From Candidatus Binatota bacterium (lineage in GTDB: Bacteria > Desulfobacterota > Binatia > UBA1149 > CAITLU01), in assembly GCA_024276575.1 (NCBI GenBank), contig JAJRWY010000147.1, forward strand, positions 1-52,025: 52,025 bases of DNA. The letters run 5' to 3'. Each line of letters begins with the position of its first letter. Within the stretch, counting starts at the first letter, position 1. The translations under genes were made by a program, and so were the position numbers. Below the pieces are notes generated by a model, which made no database searches, had not been told where the DNA came from, and was given only the letters and a program-made list of their open reading frames with translations. Positions 1-8,203 of the stretch are shown here, piece by piece.

Positions 1-70
1 CGTAGGGGCGCAGGGACACTCTTCTACTCGCGCAAAGCGCCGACGTCAATCATTGCTGCCCGAATCGTCG

Positions 71-125
71 CAGCCCCTGCTCACTACAGCCCCGCTCACT
101 ACAGCCCCGCTCACTGCGGCCCCTG
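71..125. repeat. Short 15-bp tandem repeat upstream of aconitase
   Basis: About three and a half copies of a 15-16 bp unit, CAGCCCCGCTCACTA with small changes, lie ahead of the aconitase gene. The rest of positions 1-252 shows no convincing gene. Unit size and style match other arrays in this window. The gene from which this array was seeded would lie to the left and cannot be seen. Confidence 0.75.
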
Positions 126-252
126 ACAATGCATGGCGTTCATGAAATACAACGGCGTCTGCCGCCCTGCCGCCGCGCTGCCGCACCGACGACAAACATT
201 GTCGAAGGAGCAGTGGCCGCGGGTTTCATTTCAGTTCAAGGAGTCGCAAAGA

Positions 253-2526
253 ATGCCCAGGATCGAAAGTACGCCGGAATTCGTCACCGAAGCTTACCGA
301 AAGATGCGCGAAAGGCTGGAAATCGTGCGCGGACGCGGATGCGGTCCGCTCACCCTGGCCCAGAAGATCGTACTCGGACATCTCGACAATCCTCAGCAGG
401 CCGGCTTGGAGCGCGGCAAGAGCTACGTGGAGTTGCGGCCGGATAGAGTCGCCCTGCAAGACGCCACCGCACAGATGGCACTACTTCAGTTCATGCAGGC
501 CGGGCGTAAAGAAGTGGCGGTCCCGGCCACCGTTCACTGCGACCATCTCATCCAGGCCTACCAGGGGGCCCAAGACGATACTGACCACGCCAAGAAGCTC
601 AACTCGGAAGTCTACGGGTTCCTTTCGTCGGCGGCCGCCAAGTACGGGCTTGGCTTCTGGGGGCCCGGCTCGGGCATCATTCACCAGGTAGTTCTCGAGA
701 ACTACGCCTTCCCGGGAGGCATGATGATCGGCACCGATTCCCATACCCCGAACGCCGGTGGGCTCGGCATGTGCGCCAGCGGCGTAGGTGGTGCGGACGC
801 GGTGGACGTACTCGCGGGATTCCCTTTGGAGGTGCTGCTACCCTACACGCTCGGCGTGAAACTGACCGGCAAGTTGTCGGGCTGGACCGCCGCCAAAGAC
901 GTCATTTTGAAGCTGCTGGGAATACTCACCGTAAAAGGCGGCACCAACCGCATCGTCGAATACTTTGGTGAAGGCACCGAAAGCATCTCCTGCACCGGCA
1001 AGGCGACGATCTGCAACATGGGAGCTGAACTCGGCGCCACCTGCTCGGTGTTCCCCTACGACTTGCGCATGAAAACTTACCTAGAGGCTACCGAACGCAA
1101 AGAACTCGCGGCGCTGGCCGAAGCCAGCCGCGATCTGCTCAGCGCCGATCCGGAAACGGCAGCCGACCCGGCCAAGTACTATGACGAGGTCATCGAGATA
1201 GACCTTTCGACTCTCGAACCGCACGTGGTCGGACCTCACTCGCCGGACCTAGCCCGCCCGATCTCGCAGATGGCAGCAGCGGTAAGCGCCGAAGGCTATC
1301 CCGACGAGTTGACTGCGGCCCTGATCGGAAGCTGCACCAACTCCTCTTATGAAGACATTTGCCGCGCCGGCGATGTCGCCGAGCAGGCGGCGGCGAAGGG
1401 CTTGAGCGCCAAGACCAAGCTCATCATCACGCCCGGCAGCGATATGATCTGCGAGACCATCCGGCGCGACGGGCAGTTGAGCACTCTGGAGAAAGCCGGG
1501 GCTTCACTGATGGCCAACGCCTGCGGCCCCTGCATAGGGCAATGGCGGCGCGACGACATCAACAAGGGCGACAACAACAGCATCGTAAGTACGTTCAACC
1601 GTAATTTCCCGGGGCGAAACGACGCCAATCCGGCCACCCTGTCGTTCATCGCCAGTCCGGAAATTGTCATGGCTCTGGCCTTGGCCGGCAAACTATCCTT
1701 CAACCCGCTGAGCGACAGCATCGAAGGCCCCGATGGTGAAGTGAGTCTCGACGCTCCGGCACCCGCGCCGGAGGTGCCGCCGAAGGGATTCGTTCGTACC
1801 CAGGGCGGCTACCAAGCGCCTGCCGACGATCCCGACTCGGTAACGATCGAAGTCGACCCCGATAGTGAACGACTCGCCCTGCTCGAGCCGTTTGCGGCGC
1901 CTACCGCGGACGAGTACCAGCACATGCCCTTACTGCTCAAGACCCAAGGTAAGACCACTACCGACCACATCAGCCCCGCCGGGCAGTGGCTGCGTTTCCG
2001 CGGACACCTCGACAACATCAGCGACAACATGTTCAACGGCGCCATTCGCGCCGGGACCGGAGAAAGAGGAACCACCACCAACCCCATCAGCGGCGAAGAA
2101 GGCCAGCGTACTTCCGACGTGGCCCGGGCGATCAAAGCGGCCGGACGGCGCTGGGTAGTGGTCGGCGACGAAAACTACGGCGAAGGCTCCAGCCGCGAGC
2201 ACGCGGCCATGAGTCCGCGCCTGCTGGGTGCCGCGGCGGTGATAGTGCGGAGTTTCGCACGCATACACGAGTCGAACTTGAAGAAGCAGGGAGTGCTGCC
2301 GCTCAGGTTCAAGAATCCGGATGATTACGAAAAAGTCCGCGCCGACGACGAGATTTCCTTGCTTGACGTTTTCGACATCGCTCCCGGCAAGCCGCTTACC
2401 GCCCGCCTGCACCACAGCGATGGCAGCGAGGAAGACGTGGTCCTCGAACACACCATGAACGACGATCACATAGCTTGGTTCAAGGCGGGCTCGGCCTTGA
2501 ACCTACTCAGTAGCCGCGCAGACTAA
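253..2526 (+). CDS. acn: Aconitate hydratase, mitochondrial-type
   Basis: Aconitase converts citrate to isocitrate in the TCA cycle with a [4Fe-4S] cluster. The 757-residue protein has the three cluster cysteines where expected: C361 in LIGSCTNSS, and C424 and C427 in NACGPCIGQW. The large N-terminal catalytic domain is followed by the swivelling C-terminal domain (DHISPAG, then GEGSSREHAA). Length and sequence style resemble the mitochondrial-type branch rather than the ~890-residue AcnA/IRP branch. The frame is open further upstream to 133, but ATG 253 is preceded by AAGGAG at 238-243 with 9-nt spacing and begins the conserved protein, so that start is chosen. It converges on gltX with only 32 bp between the stops. 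Confidence 0.95.
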   Translation: MPRIESTPEFVTEAYRKMRERLEIVRGRGCGPLTLAQKIVLGHLDNPQQAGLERGKSYVELRPDRVALQDATAQMALLQFMQAGRKEVAVPATVHCDHLIQAYQGAQDDTDHAKKLNSEVYGFLSSAAAKYGLGFWGPGSGIIHQVVLENYAFPGGMMIGTDSHTPNAGGLGMCASGVGGADAVDVLAGFPLEVLLPYTLGVKLTGKLSGWTAAKDVILKLLGILTVKGGTNRIVEYFGEGTESISCTGKATICNMGAELGATCSVFPYDLRMKTYLEATERKELAALAEASRDLLSADPETAADPAKYYDEVIEIDLSTLEPHVVGPHSPDLARPISQMAAAVSAEGYPDELTAALIGSCTNSSYEDICRAGDVAEQAAAKGLSAKTKLIITPGSDMICETIRRDGQLSTLEKAGASLMANACGPCIGQWRRDDINKGDNNSIVSTFNRNFPGRNDANPATLSFIASPEIVMALALAGKLSFNPLSDSIEGPDGEVSLDAPAPAPEVPPKGFVRTQGGYQAPADDPDSVTIEVDPDSERLALLEPFAAPTADEYQHMPLLLKTQGKTTTDHISPAGQWLRFRGHLDNISDNMFNGAIRAGTGERGTTTNPISGEEGQRTSDVARAIKAAGRRWVVVGDENYGEGSSREHAAMSPRLLGAAAVIVRSFARIHESNLKKQGVLPLRFKNPDDYEKVRADDEISLLDVFDIAPGKPLTARLHHSDGSEEDVVLEHTMNDDHIAWFKAGSALNLLSSRAD

Positions 2527-2558
2527 AGTAACGCGTAGGCTGAAATAGACCGCAGCGG

Positions 2559-3983
2559 TCAGGACCGCAGCTTCAGGGTTCCGGACTCTAGCTGCTCGCA
2601 GCATTGCCGTAGCCGGCTTATGGTTCGCGCCCGGCCAAGAACTTCGCAGACCTCGAAGATTCCGGGGCTCACGGTGCCGCCGCTCAACGCCACACGAACC
2701 GGCTGCGCGAGCTTGCCGAGCTTGAGCCCATGCTTGTCGAGTATGCGGTGAAACGCCGCTTCGATGTCGTCGTGGCTCCATCTGTCCAGCCCCTCGAGGG
2801 CGGCGGCCAGCTCACGGATTTTTTCCAAAGACTCTTCCTCGAGAAACTTGGCGACGGCTTTGGCGTCGTATTCCAACTCTTCAACCACGAAGAACTCCGC
2901 AGCTTCGGCCAACTCGACCAGGGTGTGCGCGCGCTCGCGCAAAAGCGCCACCACCGCCGATAAATATTGCTGGTCGCAGACGCTGCACCCGCGCTGCTCG
3001 AGAAAAGGCGTGACCTGCCGCGCTAGATCCTTGGGGTCGCTTTGTTTGAGGTGCTGGAAATTAACCCAGGCGAACTTCTCCATGTCGAAGGCTGCGGCGG
3101 CTTTACCCACCTCTGAGATGTCGAAAAGTTCGCAGAGTTGCTCGCGTGAAAATATCTCTTGGTCGCCGTGCGACCAGCCGAGACGGGCCAGATAATTAAG
3201 CACCGCCTCGGGAAGGAAACCCTGCTCACGGTAGGCCTGCACCGAAGTAGCACCGTGGCGTTTGGACAGGCGCGCACGGTCTGCACCGACGATCAAAGGC
3301 ATGTGCCCGTAGCGCGGCGGCACGGCATCGAGCGCACGGTAGATCTGAATCTGCTTGGGCGTATTGCTCAGATGGTCCTCTCCACGCAGGATATGGGTGA
3401 TTCCCATGTCGAGATCGTCGGCTACCACCACTAGATGAAAGGTCGGGGTGCCATCGGATCTGAGCAAGATCAGATCATCGAGTTCCTTGTTGTCGAAGAC
3501 CACCCGGCCGCGCACCAGATCGTCCACCGCAGTCAAGCCTTCCACCGGAGAGCGAAAACGCACTACCGGGGACTCTCCGGCCTGGGGCTTGCGCGCCGAA
3601 GCCCGGCAACTGCGGTCGTAGAGCGCTTTGCGGCCCTGCTTTTGAGCGGCCTCGCGCTTGGCATCAAGCTCTTCGGGACTGCAAAAACAGTAGTAGCAGT
3701 GGCCGGCGGCGAAGAGTTTTTCTACGATCTCACGGTAATAGTCGCCGCGACGGCTTTGGAAAAACGGCCCCTCGTCATAGTAGAGGCACAGCCACTCCAT
3801 GCTTTCGAGGATCGCGTCCACATAGCGCTGCTCGGAGCGCCGCCGGTCGGTATCCTCGATACGCAGTAGGAAACGTCCGCCTTTGCGGCGCGCATACAAG
3901 TAGTTGAACAAAGCCGTGCGCGCGCCGCCGATGTGCAGGTGGCCGGTGGGGCTGGGAGCGAATCTGGTGCGTATCTCCGCCAT
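2559..3983 (-). CDS. gltX: Glutamate--tRNA ligase
   Basis: Class I aminoacyl-tRNA synthetase that charges tRNA with glutamate. The Rossmann-fold HIGH signature is HLHIGG at residues 15-20 and the KMSKS-type signature is RLSKRHG. A Cys-containing stretch (CYYCFCSPEE ... SCR) lies in the tRNA-acceptor insertion, where many GltX proteins bind zinc. The C-terminal helical anticodon-binding region is present, and the length of about 474 residues is normal. A TTG at 3995 in the same frame would add four residues (MIPA). ATG 3983, giving MAEIRTRFAPSPTG, fits the family better, though neither start has a strong ribosome site. It lies downstream of ispF on the same strand with a 119-bp gap. The family includes discriminating and non-discriminating enzymes, which sequence reading cannot separate here. 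Confidence 0.95.
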   Translation of the reverse strand: MAEIRTRFAPSPTGHLHIGGARTALFNYLYARRKGGRFLLRIEDTDRRRSEQRYVDAILESMEWLCLYYDEGPFFQSRRGDYYREIVEKLFAAGHCYYCFCSPEELDAKREAAQKQGRKALYDRSCRASARKPQAGESPVVRFRSPVEGLTAVDDLVRGRVVFDNKELDDLILLRSDGTPTFHLVVVADDLDMGITHILRGEDHLSNTPKQIQIYRALDAVPPRYGHMPLIVGADRARLSKRHGATSVQAYREQGFLPEAVLNYLARLGWSHGDQEIFSREQLCELFDISEVGKAAAAFDMEKFAWVNFQHLKQSDPKDLARQVTPFLEQRGCSVCDQQYLSAVVALLRERAHTLVELAEAAEFFVVEELEYDAKAVAKFLEEESLEKIRELAAALEGLDRWSHDDIEAAFHRILDKHGLKLGKLAQPVRVALSGGTVSPGIFEVCEVLGRARTISRLRQCCEQLESGTLKLRS

Positions 3984-4114
3984 CGCGGGAATCAACCACG
4001 CGCCGGATAAGCAGTCAAAGCTTGCCGCGTCAAAGTTACGGCGCGACCGTGCAATGATCCCCGGCTTATCTCACGCAAGCCGAAGGCAGTACCGCCGGCA
4101 AAACGGCGCAGGGA

Positions 4115-4600
4115 TCATACGGGTTCGAGAACCTCTACCAACGCCACTGCGCGGGCTTCCACCGCCTCGCCGCGTCCCACTGGGCCCAAACCTTCGCCGC
4201 TTTTGGCTTTGACCGACACGGCCTCGACACTACAGCCGAGCGCCTCGGCCAAAGCTTCGCGCATGGCGGCTATGTGCGGGGCTAGACGCGGTTTCTCTAT
4301 GATCACGGTGACATCGACGTTTAGCAGTCGCACCGAGCGCGCCTCGAGCATGGCAGAGACCTCGCGCAGAAATACGCGAGAATCCACCCCTGCCCAGCGC
4401 TGCTCCCCGGGTGGGAAATGCGTTCCGATGTCCCCGAGAGCAAGCGATCCTAGCAAGGCGTCACAGACTGCATGGGCGGCAGCATCACCATCGGAATGGC
4501 CAAGAGAACCAAACGCGGCCGGCACTTCGACACAGGCTATGCGCAAAGCGCGGCCCTCGACGAGTCTGTGGCTATCGTAGCCTTCCCCTATTCTAAACAA
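4115..4600 (-). CDS. ispF: 2-C-methyl-D-erythritol 2,4-cyclodiphosphate synthase
   Basis: IspF closes the cyclic diphosphate in the non-mevalonate isoprenoid pathway. The 161-residue protein has the metal-binding start GEGYDSHR (Asp and His ligands) and the conserved block SDGDAAAHAVCDALLGSLAL followed by GDIGTHFPP. The C-terminal VKAKSGEGLGPVGRGEAVEA block is also typical. The start codon is TTG at 4600, supported by AAGGGAG six bases upstream on the coding strand and by a normal N-terminus. No ispD is adjacent; gltX follows. The upstream gap to the divergent histidine kinase is filled by a tandem repeat, so any promoter is embedded in or beside that array. Confidence 0.95.
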   Translation of the reverse strand: MFRIGEGYDSHRLVEGRALRIACVEVPAAFGSLGHSDGDAAAHAVCDALLGSLALGDIGTHFPPGEQRWAGVDSRVFLREVSAMLEARSVRLLNVDVTVIIEKPRLAPHIAAMREALAEALGCSVEAVSVKAKSGEGLGPVGRGEAVEARAVALVEVLEPV

Positions 4601-4611
4601 CTGCAGCTCCC

Positions 4612-4745
4612 TTGTTCTCGGCTACTTCTGTACTCGGGTATTTCTGTACCCAGCTACTTCTGCCCACGTACTTCATCGCTCGGGTATTTCTGTACCCAGC
4701 TACTTCCGTGCCCAGGTACTTCCGTGCCCAGGTACTTTCCCGGCC
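4612..4745. repeat. 15-16 bp tandem array between ispF and histidine kinase
   Basis: About eight degenerate units of the form GGTATTTCTGTACCCA or GCTACTTCCGTGCCCA run in tandem through the divergent ispF/ntrB intergenic region. Some neighbouring copies are nearly identical, for example the two GTACTTCCGTGCCCAG units just before 4735, which points to recent duplication. The array lies where divergent promoters should be, so copy-number change could alter spacing of regulatory sites. Confidence 0.85.
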
Positions 4746-4800
4746 TGTGTTGCGCCCTACAGGCACCAGCCCGGCCACGGTTTCGGCCCAAAGCGGCGCC

Positions 4801-6006
4801 ATGTTAGCATTCGTCGTGCCCTCTTGGCGAGATCGAACAAGCTCAATCGCAACGCTGCGGAACAAGGTGAGTGAAGGCGAGTTTTCCGTCGATCCGGGAA
4901 TGATCGTCGCCAGCTTGCTCGAATCCCTGCTGGTGGTTTCCACGAGCGGCGAAATCGTCTACTTGAACCCCGCCGCGGAAGCTTTGCTGGGAAGCGCCCG
5001 CGGATCGATCCTGGGCCGCCGCCTAGATGAAATCTTGAGCGATTCCCCATGGATATCACAACTGCTCGCAAGGCTCACCGAAAGCGAGGAAGACAACTTA
5101 CGCATGGAGGGATCGGTAGGTACGGGAGCGCTTTGCCACCAAGTGTTGGCTGAGGCGTTCAGAATGCGCGACCAGGACGGGCAAACCCGAGCGCTGGTCC
5201 TGTGCCTCCACGATCTCGCCCAACGCGCCAGTCTCAGCAAGCAAAACGAAGCGCGGGCAAGATTGGCCGATCTCGACCGCCTGGTCGCCTCGGTGGCCCA
5301 TGAACTCAACAACCCTTTGTCCGGAATTCGTGGAGCGGCACAGATTCTCGGCCGCAAACTCGAGCCCGGCAGCAAACTGCACGACTACACCGAGATGATC
5401 GTGCGCCAAGCCGACCGCATGGCAGAACTCGCCAATTCGTTGATGATGCTCGAAGCGCCGGCCCCGCAACGCCGGCGGGTCAACATCCACAAAGTGCTGC
5501 GCGAAGTTCTGCTACTCGAGGAGCCGGCGCTGGCCAGAGCCGGGATAGAGGTGGTTCAATCCTTCGATCCCAGCCTTCCCGACGTGCTCGCGGACAGCGG
5601 CCAGCTCGAACAACTGATGCTCAACATCTTGAGAAACGCCATTGCCGCAAGCCCCGAAGGCAAGAGCGAATTGCGCATACTTACTCGAATGGAACACGGC
5701 TACTATGTAGAGAGACAGTCCGAACGCCTGCGTTTCCTGGCCGTGGAAGTCGTCGACCAAGGTCGCGGCCTCGACGAAGAAACTCTGGCACACATGTTCT
5801 CTCCGCTGTTCTCCAAAACCGAAGGTGGCCATGGCATGGGGCTGGCGGTGGCCCAAAGCATCGCCAACGCCCACGGTGGCACCATCGAGGCCGAAAACGC
5901 GGAGGGTGGCGGCGCCCTACTCAGAGTATTGTTGCCCGTGGCCACGGCCACTGCGGCAGGGGATTGCCAGGATGGCCCTGACGACAACGGTGATCCATCC
6001 GTATAG
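4801..6006 (+). CDS. NtrB-type PAS sensor histidine kinase
   Basis: Soluble two-component kinase, about 401 residues from ATG 4801. A PAS domain (LLVVSTSGEIVYLNPAAEAL) is followed by a HisKA dimerisation domain with the phospho-accepting His in VAHELNNPLSGIRG. The HATPase domain shows an N-box (QLMLNILRNAIAAS), a G1 box (VVDQGRGLDEE) and GGHGMGLAVAQ. No membrane segment is seen, as in nitrogen regulator NtrB/GlnL. The true start is uncertain: ATG 4801 lacks a clear ribosome site and GTG 4867 is an alternative that still keeps the PAS domain. The partner regulator follows after 65 bp. The name by family is NtrB/GlnL-like. No glnA or glnB is nearby, so nitrogen sensing is not shown. Confidence 0.85.
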   Translation: MLAFVVPSWRDRTSSIATLRNKVSEGEFSVDPGMIVASLLESLLVVSTSGEIVYLNPAAEALLGSARGSILGRRLDEILSDSPWISQLLARLTESEEDNLRMEGSVGTGALCHQVLAEAFRMRDQDGQTRALVLCLHDLAQRASLSKQNEARARLADLDRLVASVAHELNNPLSGIRGAAQILGRKLEPGSKLHDYTEMIVRQADRMAELANSLMMLEAPAPQRRRVNIHKVLREVLLLEEPALARAGIEVVQSFDPSLPDVLADSGQLEQLMLNILRNAIAASPEGKSELRILTRMEHGYYVERQSERLRFLAVEVVDQGRGLDEETLAHMFSPLFSKTEGGHGMGLAVAQSIANAHGGTIEAENAEGGGALLRVLLPVATATAAGDCQDGPDDNGDPSV

Positions 6007-6074
6007 ACGTATAGAGGCTAGGTATAAAAGGCCCATACCCAAGCTACGTATAGAAGTTCCGTATAGAAACTATG
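6002..6074. repeat. 13-bp tandem array from kinase stop to regulator start
   Basis: After an 8-base partial unit at 6002-6009, five consecutive 13-bp units run 6010-6022, 6023-6035, 6036-6048, 6049-6061 and 6062-6074. They read like TATAGAGGCTAGG and TATAGAAGTTCCG. The first TATAG contains the TAG stop codon of the kinase (CCGTATAG), and the final unit ends in the ATG that starts the response regulator. The array therefore fills the whole spacer and appears seeded from the 3' end of the kinase gene. No strong ribosome site is seen before ATG 6072. Confidence 0.85.
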
Positions 6075-7541
6075 AGCAGTTCTGAAAAAATACTCGTCAT
6101 CGACGATGAAAGTGATATTCGCAGAATAATCGCCGACGCGCTCGAAGACGAGGGCTTCGAGGTAGAGACCGCGGAAGACGGGGAAAGCGGCCTACAGGTG
6201 TTGGCAGCCGGAAACGTGGCTCTGGCTTACGTAGACATAAACCTTCCCGGCATCGACGGCTTCGGTATATTGCAAGCGGTAGTCGAGCAGAAGCTGCCCA
6301 CCGACATCATCATCATCACCGGCAAGGCGACGGTGGCCAACGCCATCGAAGCCACCAAGCGTGGTGCCTACGACTATGTAACGAAGCCCTTCGACCTCGA
6401 CACTGTCACCGCCGCGGCCAAGCGTGTCATGTCCGGGCGCAAGCTGACCCGCCGTGCTGCCGCCGAGCACCAGGACACCGCACCGGACAGCGACGGCGGA
6501 ATCGCAGCGAGGACCAAACTGGTCGGGCGGTCTCCGGCAATGCAGGAGATCTACAAGATCATCGGGCGAATCGCGGCGAGTCCGGCAACGCTGCTGATTC
6601 AAGGTGAAAGCGGAACCGGCAAGGAGATCATCGCGCAAACCGTCCACGCCTACTCGGAGCGCTGCGACGGGCCTTTCGTCGCGGTGAACTGCAGCGCGAT
6701 ACCTGCCGACCTTCTGGAAAGCGAAATGTTCGGCCATGAACGGGGCGCATTCACCGGCGCCACCGAAAGGCACGCCGGCAAGTTCGAGCAGGCCGGCGGC
6801 GGCACTTTGTTCCTGGACGAGATTTGCGACATGCCGCAGGCGCTGCAGGCCAAGCTTCTGCGCGTGCTGCAGGAGCGCGAATTCTGCCGAGTCGGCGGGC
6901 GCGAGTTGTTGCCGGCCGACTGCCGCATCATCGCCGCGACCAACAAGACCATGGAAAAGGAAGTCGCGGCGGGACGCTTTCGTGAAGACCTCTACTTCCG
7001 GCTCAAAGTGGTGGTAGTGGAGTTGCCGCCCTTGCGCGAGCGCCGCGAGGACATTCCCTTGCTGGTCGACTTTTTCGTTTCGCGCATGAAAGCCGAAGGC
7101 GGCGTGGAGGTTGAAGGCGTTTCCAAGGAAGCCATGGCCTTGCTGCTGTCACACGACTGGCCCGGAAACGTCCGCGAACTCGAGAACATACTGCTGCGAG
7201 CGGCCGCCCTAACTCCCAACCGCATACTGGCAGCAAGCGACATTCCCCTGGGCCCAAGCGGCCGGAGCGGAGTCGACACGATCAGCGCCGGGATGCCGAT
7301 GGCCGACCTGCTGGCGTTAAAGGTAGCCGAGTACCTTCGCGGTTTCGGCGACAGCTTCCCCGGAGACCTCTACGAACGAACGCTGTCGATGGTCGAGAAA
7401 CCCCTGATCGAAACCGTGCTCGAGCACACCGGCGGCAACCAACTAAAGGCCGCCGACATACTGGGAATAAACCGCAACACGCTGCGCAAGAAGATCACCG
7501 ACCACGGGATCTCCCTACCCGGCCCCCGCAGCAACGACTAG
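6072..7541 (+). CDS. NtrC-family sigma-54-dependent response regulator
   Basis: 489-residue transcription activator with three domains. The receiver domain has the acidic pocket (VIDDES) and phospho-acceptor D55 in AYVDINLPG. The AAA+ domain has Walker A GESGTGKE, the sigma-54 contact loop GAFTGA at residues 225-230 and Walker B LFLDEI. A Fis-type helix-turn-helix near the C-terminus (HTGGNQLKAADILGINRNTL) completes it. Together with the upstream PAS kinase it forms an NtrBC-like pair that should activate promoters read by RpoN. Its targets are unknown; no obvious -24/-12 promoter was recognised in the window. thiE begins five bases after the stop. Confidence 0.93.
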   Translation: MSSSEKILVIDDESDIRRIIADALEDEGFEVETAEDGESGLQVLAAGNVALAYVDINLPGIDGFGILQAVVEQKLPTDIIIITGKATVANAIEATKRGAYDYVTKPFDLDTVTAAAKRVMSGRKLTRRAAAEHQDTAPDSDGGIAARTKLVGRSPAMQEIYKIIGRIAASPATLLIQGESGTGKEIIAQTVHAYSERCDGPFVAVNCSAIPADLLESEMFGHERGAFTGATERHAGKFEQAGGGTLFLDEICDMPQALQAKLLRVLQEREFCRVGGRELLPADCRIIAATNKTMEKEVAAGRFREDLYFRLKVVVVELPPLRERREDIPLLVDFFVSRMKAEGGVEVEGVSKEAMALLLSHDWPGNVRELENILLRAAALTPNRILAASDIPLGPSGRSGVDTISAGMPMADLLALKVAEYLRGFGDSFPGDLYERTLSMVEKPLIETVLEHTGGNQLKAADILGINRNTLRKKITDHGISLPGPRSND

Positions 7542-7546
7542 AGAGC

Positions 7547-8203
7547 ATGACCCAGCTTCCCTTCCTCTACCCTATCGTCAACGTCGAGGGACCCACTGCG
7601 CCCGGCGAAGCCGTAGAACAAGCCCTGAGCCGCGCACTGCAGCTTGCCGCAGCGGGCGTAGAACTACTCCAACTGCGCGTCAAGAACTTGCCCGACAGAG
7701 TTTTCGTAGACTGCGGAAAAACCCTGATTGCACAGGCCGGGCCGCTGGGCTGCCGCGTGATCATCAACGACCGCTGCGATATCGCCGCCGCGTGCGGAGC
7801 CGCCGGCGCGCATCTAGGCGACCAGGACCTGCCCGTGGCGGAGGCACGCAAGATACTCGGCCATGATGCCATTATCGGCTATTCCACCCACAGCGTAGAG
7901 GAAGCAGCGAGGGCTTGCGATGAAGACGCGAATTACCTCGGTTTCGGACCGGTGTTCGAAAGCGCCACCAAGGCGGGAGTGCGCCGTGCGCGCGGAATCG
8001 ACGCGCTGGCGCAAGCCTGCGCTGCAAGCAGCCTCGACGTCGTCGCCATCGGCGGCCTCGATCTCAGCCGTGCGCCCAAGGCCTGGCGGGCCGGCGCCGC
8101 TTCGGTTGCCATGATTCGAGAGATCGAAGAATGCAGCAACATCGAGGAGCTCGTCCTCAGCTACCAGCACGCCTACCGCCAAATCAGGCCTGACCCTCAG
8201 TAA
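7547..8203 (+). CDS. thiE: Thiamine-phosphate synthase (ThiE family)
   Basis: ThiE joins the pyrimidine and thiazole phosphates to make thiamine phosphate. The 218-residue TIM-barrel protein shows LLQLRVKNL, VIINDRCDIAAACGAAGAHL, IGYSTHSVEEA and GFGPVFESATK, the expected substrate and phosphate-binding blocks. The usual QLR-K motif and the GGI-type phosphate loop (IGGLDLS) are present. The start is five bases after the NtrC-like gene, so the two are probably cotranscribed. The stop overlaps the end of convergent dnaB by seven bases. No other thi genes are in the window. A TenI-like paralogue is an alternative, but the intact NDR and STH motifs favour ThiE. Confidence 0.88.
   Translation: MTQLPFLYPIVNVEGPTAPGEAVEQALSRALQLAAAGVELLQLRVKNLPDRVFVDCGKTLIAQAGPLGCRVIINDRCDIAAACGAAGAHLGDQDLPVAEARKILGHDAIIGYSTHSVEEAARACDEDANYLGFGPVFESATKAGVRRARGIDALAQACAASSLDVVAIGGLDLSRAPKAWRAGAASVAMIREIEECSNIEELVLSYQHAYRQIRPDPQ

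Noticed and set aside
4115-4140. tRNA T-arm (GGGTTCGAGAACC)
   Set aside because: No acceptor, D or anticodon arms can be built around it, and it is the end of ispF.
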